Positions 63,058 through 64,000 of a DNA stretch of 64,000 nt are shown here, one piece after another. Positions within the stretch are counted from its first letter, which is position 1, and each line of letters opens with the position of its first letter. The stretch spans positions 62,001 to 126,000 of the forward strand of contig NZ_NESI01000005.1 in assembly GCF_002778325.1 (NCBI RefSeq). The letters are read 5' to 3'. A program made the position numbers and the translations under genes. The DNA is from Limnohabitans sp. B9-3. GTDB lineage: Bacteria > Pseudomonadota > Gammaproteobacteria > Burkholderiales > Burkholderiaceae_C. The notes beneath the pieces are model-generated. The model was not told where the DNA came from. It saw only the letters and a list, made by a program, of their open reading frames with translations, and did not search any database.

Positions 63058-64000
63058 ATGAACATTGTCATCCTAGACGACTACCAAGATGTCGTACGCA
63101 AGCTGCCTTGCGCCTCCAAATTAGAAGCTTACCCAGCCAAGGTTTACACCAACACCATCAAAGGTGTGGGCCAACTGTCTGTGCGTCTCAAAGACGCCGA
63201 AATTTTGGTGCTGATTCGCGAACGCACGCAGATCACACGCCAGCTGATCGAAAAGCTGCCCAAACTCAAAATGATTTCGCAAACCGGCAAAGTCAGTGGT
63301 CACATCGACATGGCCGCTTGCACCGAACGCGGCATTGTGGTCGCCGAGGGCACGGGCTCACCCACGGCGCCCGCTGAGTTGACGTGGGCGCTGATCATGG
63401 CGGCCATGCGACGCATTCCGCAATACATCACGCATTTGAAACACGGCGCTTGGCAACAAGCGGGTCTGAAAGCGGGCTCCATGCCCAACAACTTTGGTTT
63501 GGGTCAAGTCTTGCGCGGCAAGACCTTAGGCATTTGGGGTTACGGCAAGATTGGTCAATTGCTCGCCGGCTATGGCAAGGCTTTTGGCATGCGCGTTTTG
63601 CTGTGGGGCAGCGAAGCCTCTCGCGAATTGGGCGCCAAAGACGGCTTGAACATTGCCGAGTCACGCGAAGCCTTCTTTGAGGAAGCCGACATCCTCAGCC
63701 TGCATTTGCGCTTAACGGACACCACGCGTGGCATCGTCACCTTGGCCGATTTGACGCGCATGAAACCCACCTCGTTGCTGGTGAACACCTCGCGCGCTGA
63801 GTTGATTGAGCCCGACGCTTTGTTGGCTGGCCTCAACCGTGGCCGCCCCGGCATGGCCGCCATTGACGTGTTTGAAAGCGAACCCATTTTGCAGGGCCAC
63901 GCGCTCTTGCGTTTGGAAAATTGCATTTGCACGCCACACATTGGCTACGTCGAGCAAGACAGCTACGAGTTGTACTTTGGCACCGCGTTTGACAACGTGG
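63058..64000 (+). CDS. D-2-hydroxyacid dehydrogenase family protein (truncated by window end)
   Basis: An open frame from the ATG at 63058 runs off the window (314 residues seen). It has the Rossmann motif LGIWGYGKIGQ (one Gly differs from GxGxxG), the catalytic Arg in VNTSRAELI, Glu in FESEP and His in TPHIGYVE. These NAD enzymes reduce 2-oxoacids; the substrate (phosphoglycerate, glyoxylate or other) cannot be decided. Confidence 0.9.
   Translation, partial: MNIVILDDYQDVVRKLPCASKLEAYPAKVYTNTIKGVGQLSVRLKDAEILVLIRERTQITRQLIEKLPKLKMISQTGKVSGHIDMAACTERGIVVAEGTGSPTAPAELTWALIMAAMRRIPQYITHLKHGAWQQAGLKAGSMPNNFGLGQVLRGKTLGIWGYGKIGQLLAGYGKAFGMRVLLWGSEASRELGAKDGLNIAESREAFFEEADILSLHLRLTDTTRGIVTLADLTRMKPTSLLVNTSRAELIEPDALLAGLNRGRPGMAAIDVFESEPILQGHALLRLENCICTPHIGYVEQDSYELYFGTAFDNV

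Overview
The window looks like a chromosomal segment of a betaproteobacterium of the order Burkholderiales, most likely family Comamonadaceae (Limnohabitans/Rhodoferax-like). This is inferred from the gene neighbourhoods (dapC-dapD-dapE-prmB; yebC-purD-acyltransferase-hemF-nadD-rsfS-rlmH-maf-rng; smc-zipA-ligA-def; exbB-exbD-lpxK-ycaR-kdsB-adk) and from protein style. No rRNA or marker gene is present to fix the genus.

Layout. 1-2.2 kb: end of an unknown gene (perhaps a parvulin), a terminator, and rlhA. 2.2-2.9 kb: a small RHH/PIN toxin-antitoxin operon. 3-13.4 kb: purL, map, glnD and the minus-strand operon smc-zipA-ligA-def, which starts near 18.3 kb. 18.3-24.9 kb: an Hpt protein, then the lysine/diaminopimelate operon dapC-dapD-dapE running into prmB and an ABC-F ATPase. 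24.9-26.3 kb: a two-gene HTTM-type membrane unit. 26.4-32.8 kb: a 6.3-kb, AT-richer genomic island inserted in the 3' half of a tRNA-Lys(TTT) gene. 32.8-37.4 kb: minus-strand tolB-pal-cpoB followed by a YeeE/YedE transporter and tcdA. 37.4-40.1 kb: msbA and a glycosyltransferase. 40.2-47.9 kb: the long minus-strand operon yebC to rng. 48-52.4 kb: a HerA-like ATPase, clpA and clpS. 52.5-56.3 kb: icd, a DUF192 protein, sodB and xseA. 56.5-60.4 kb: exbB, exbD, lpxK, ycaR, kdsB and adk. 60.5-64 kb: asparaginase, lexA with tandem SOS boxes, a DUF1993 protein and a truncated D-2-hydroxyacid dehydrogenase.

The most unusual part is the island. Its ends are two exact 47-bp direct repeats of the tRNA-Lys 3' half. 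It carries a 421-residue tyrosine recombinase next to the intact tRNA copy and a second, 190-residue recombinase made only of the catalytic domain. It also has an H-NS-like small protein with a histone-like tail, a DUF6641-like protein, several unrecognised small proteins and two near-identical bidirectional terminators. About 800 bases carry no plausible gene; roughly half of that is densely packed with long hairpins and may be a large structured RNA or a replication/transfer origin. I see no capsid, replicase, relaxase, reverse transcriptase or known defence gene in it, so it resembles a minimal satellite or mobilisable element whose cargo function is unknown.

Elsewhere the chromosome is ordinary housekeeping, with some curiosities. 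A repeat-derived in-frame insertion lies inside PurL. RsfS carries a histone-like basic tail. tolB-pal-cpoB is not preceded by tolQRA. The native tRNA-Lys terminator has been moved 6.3 kb away by the island, which supplies a replacement.
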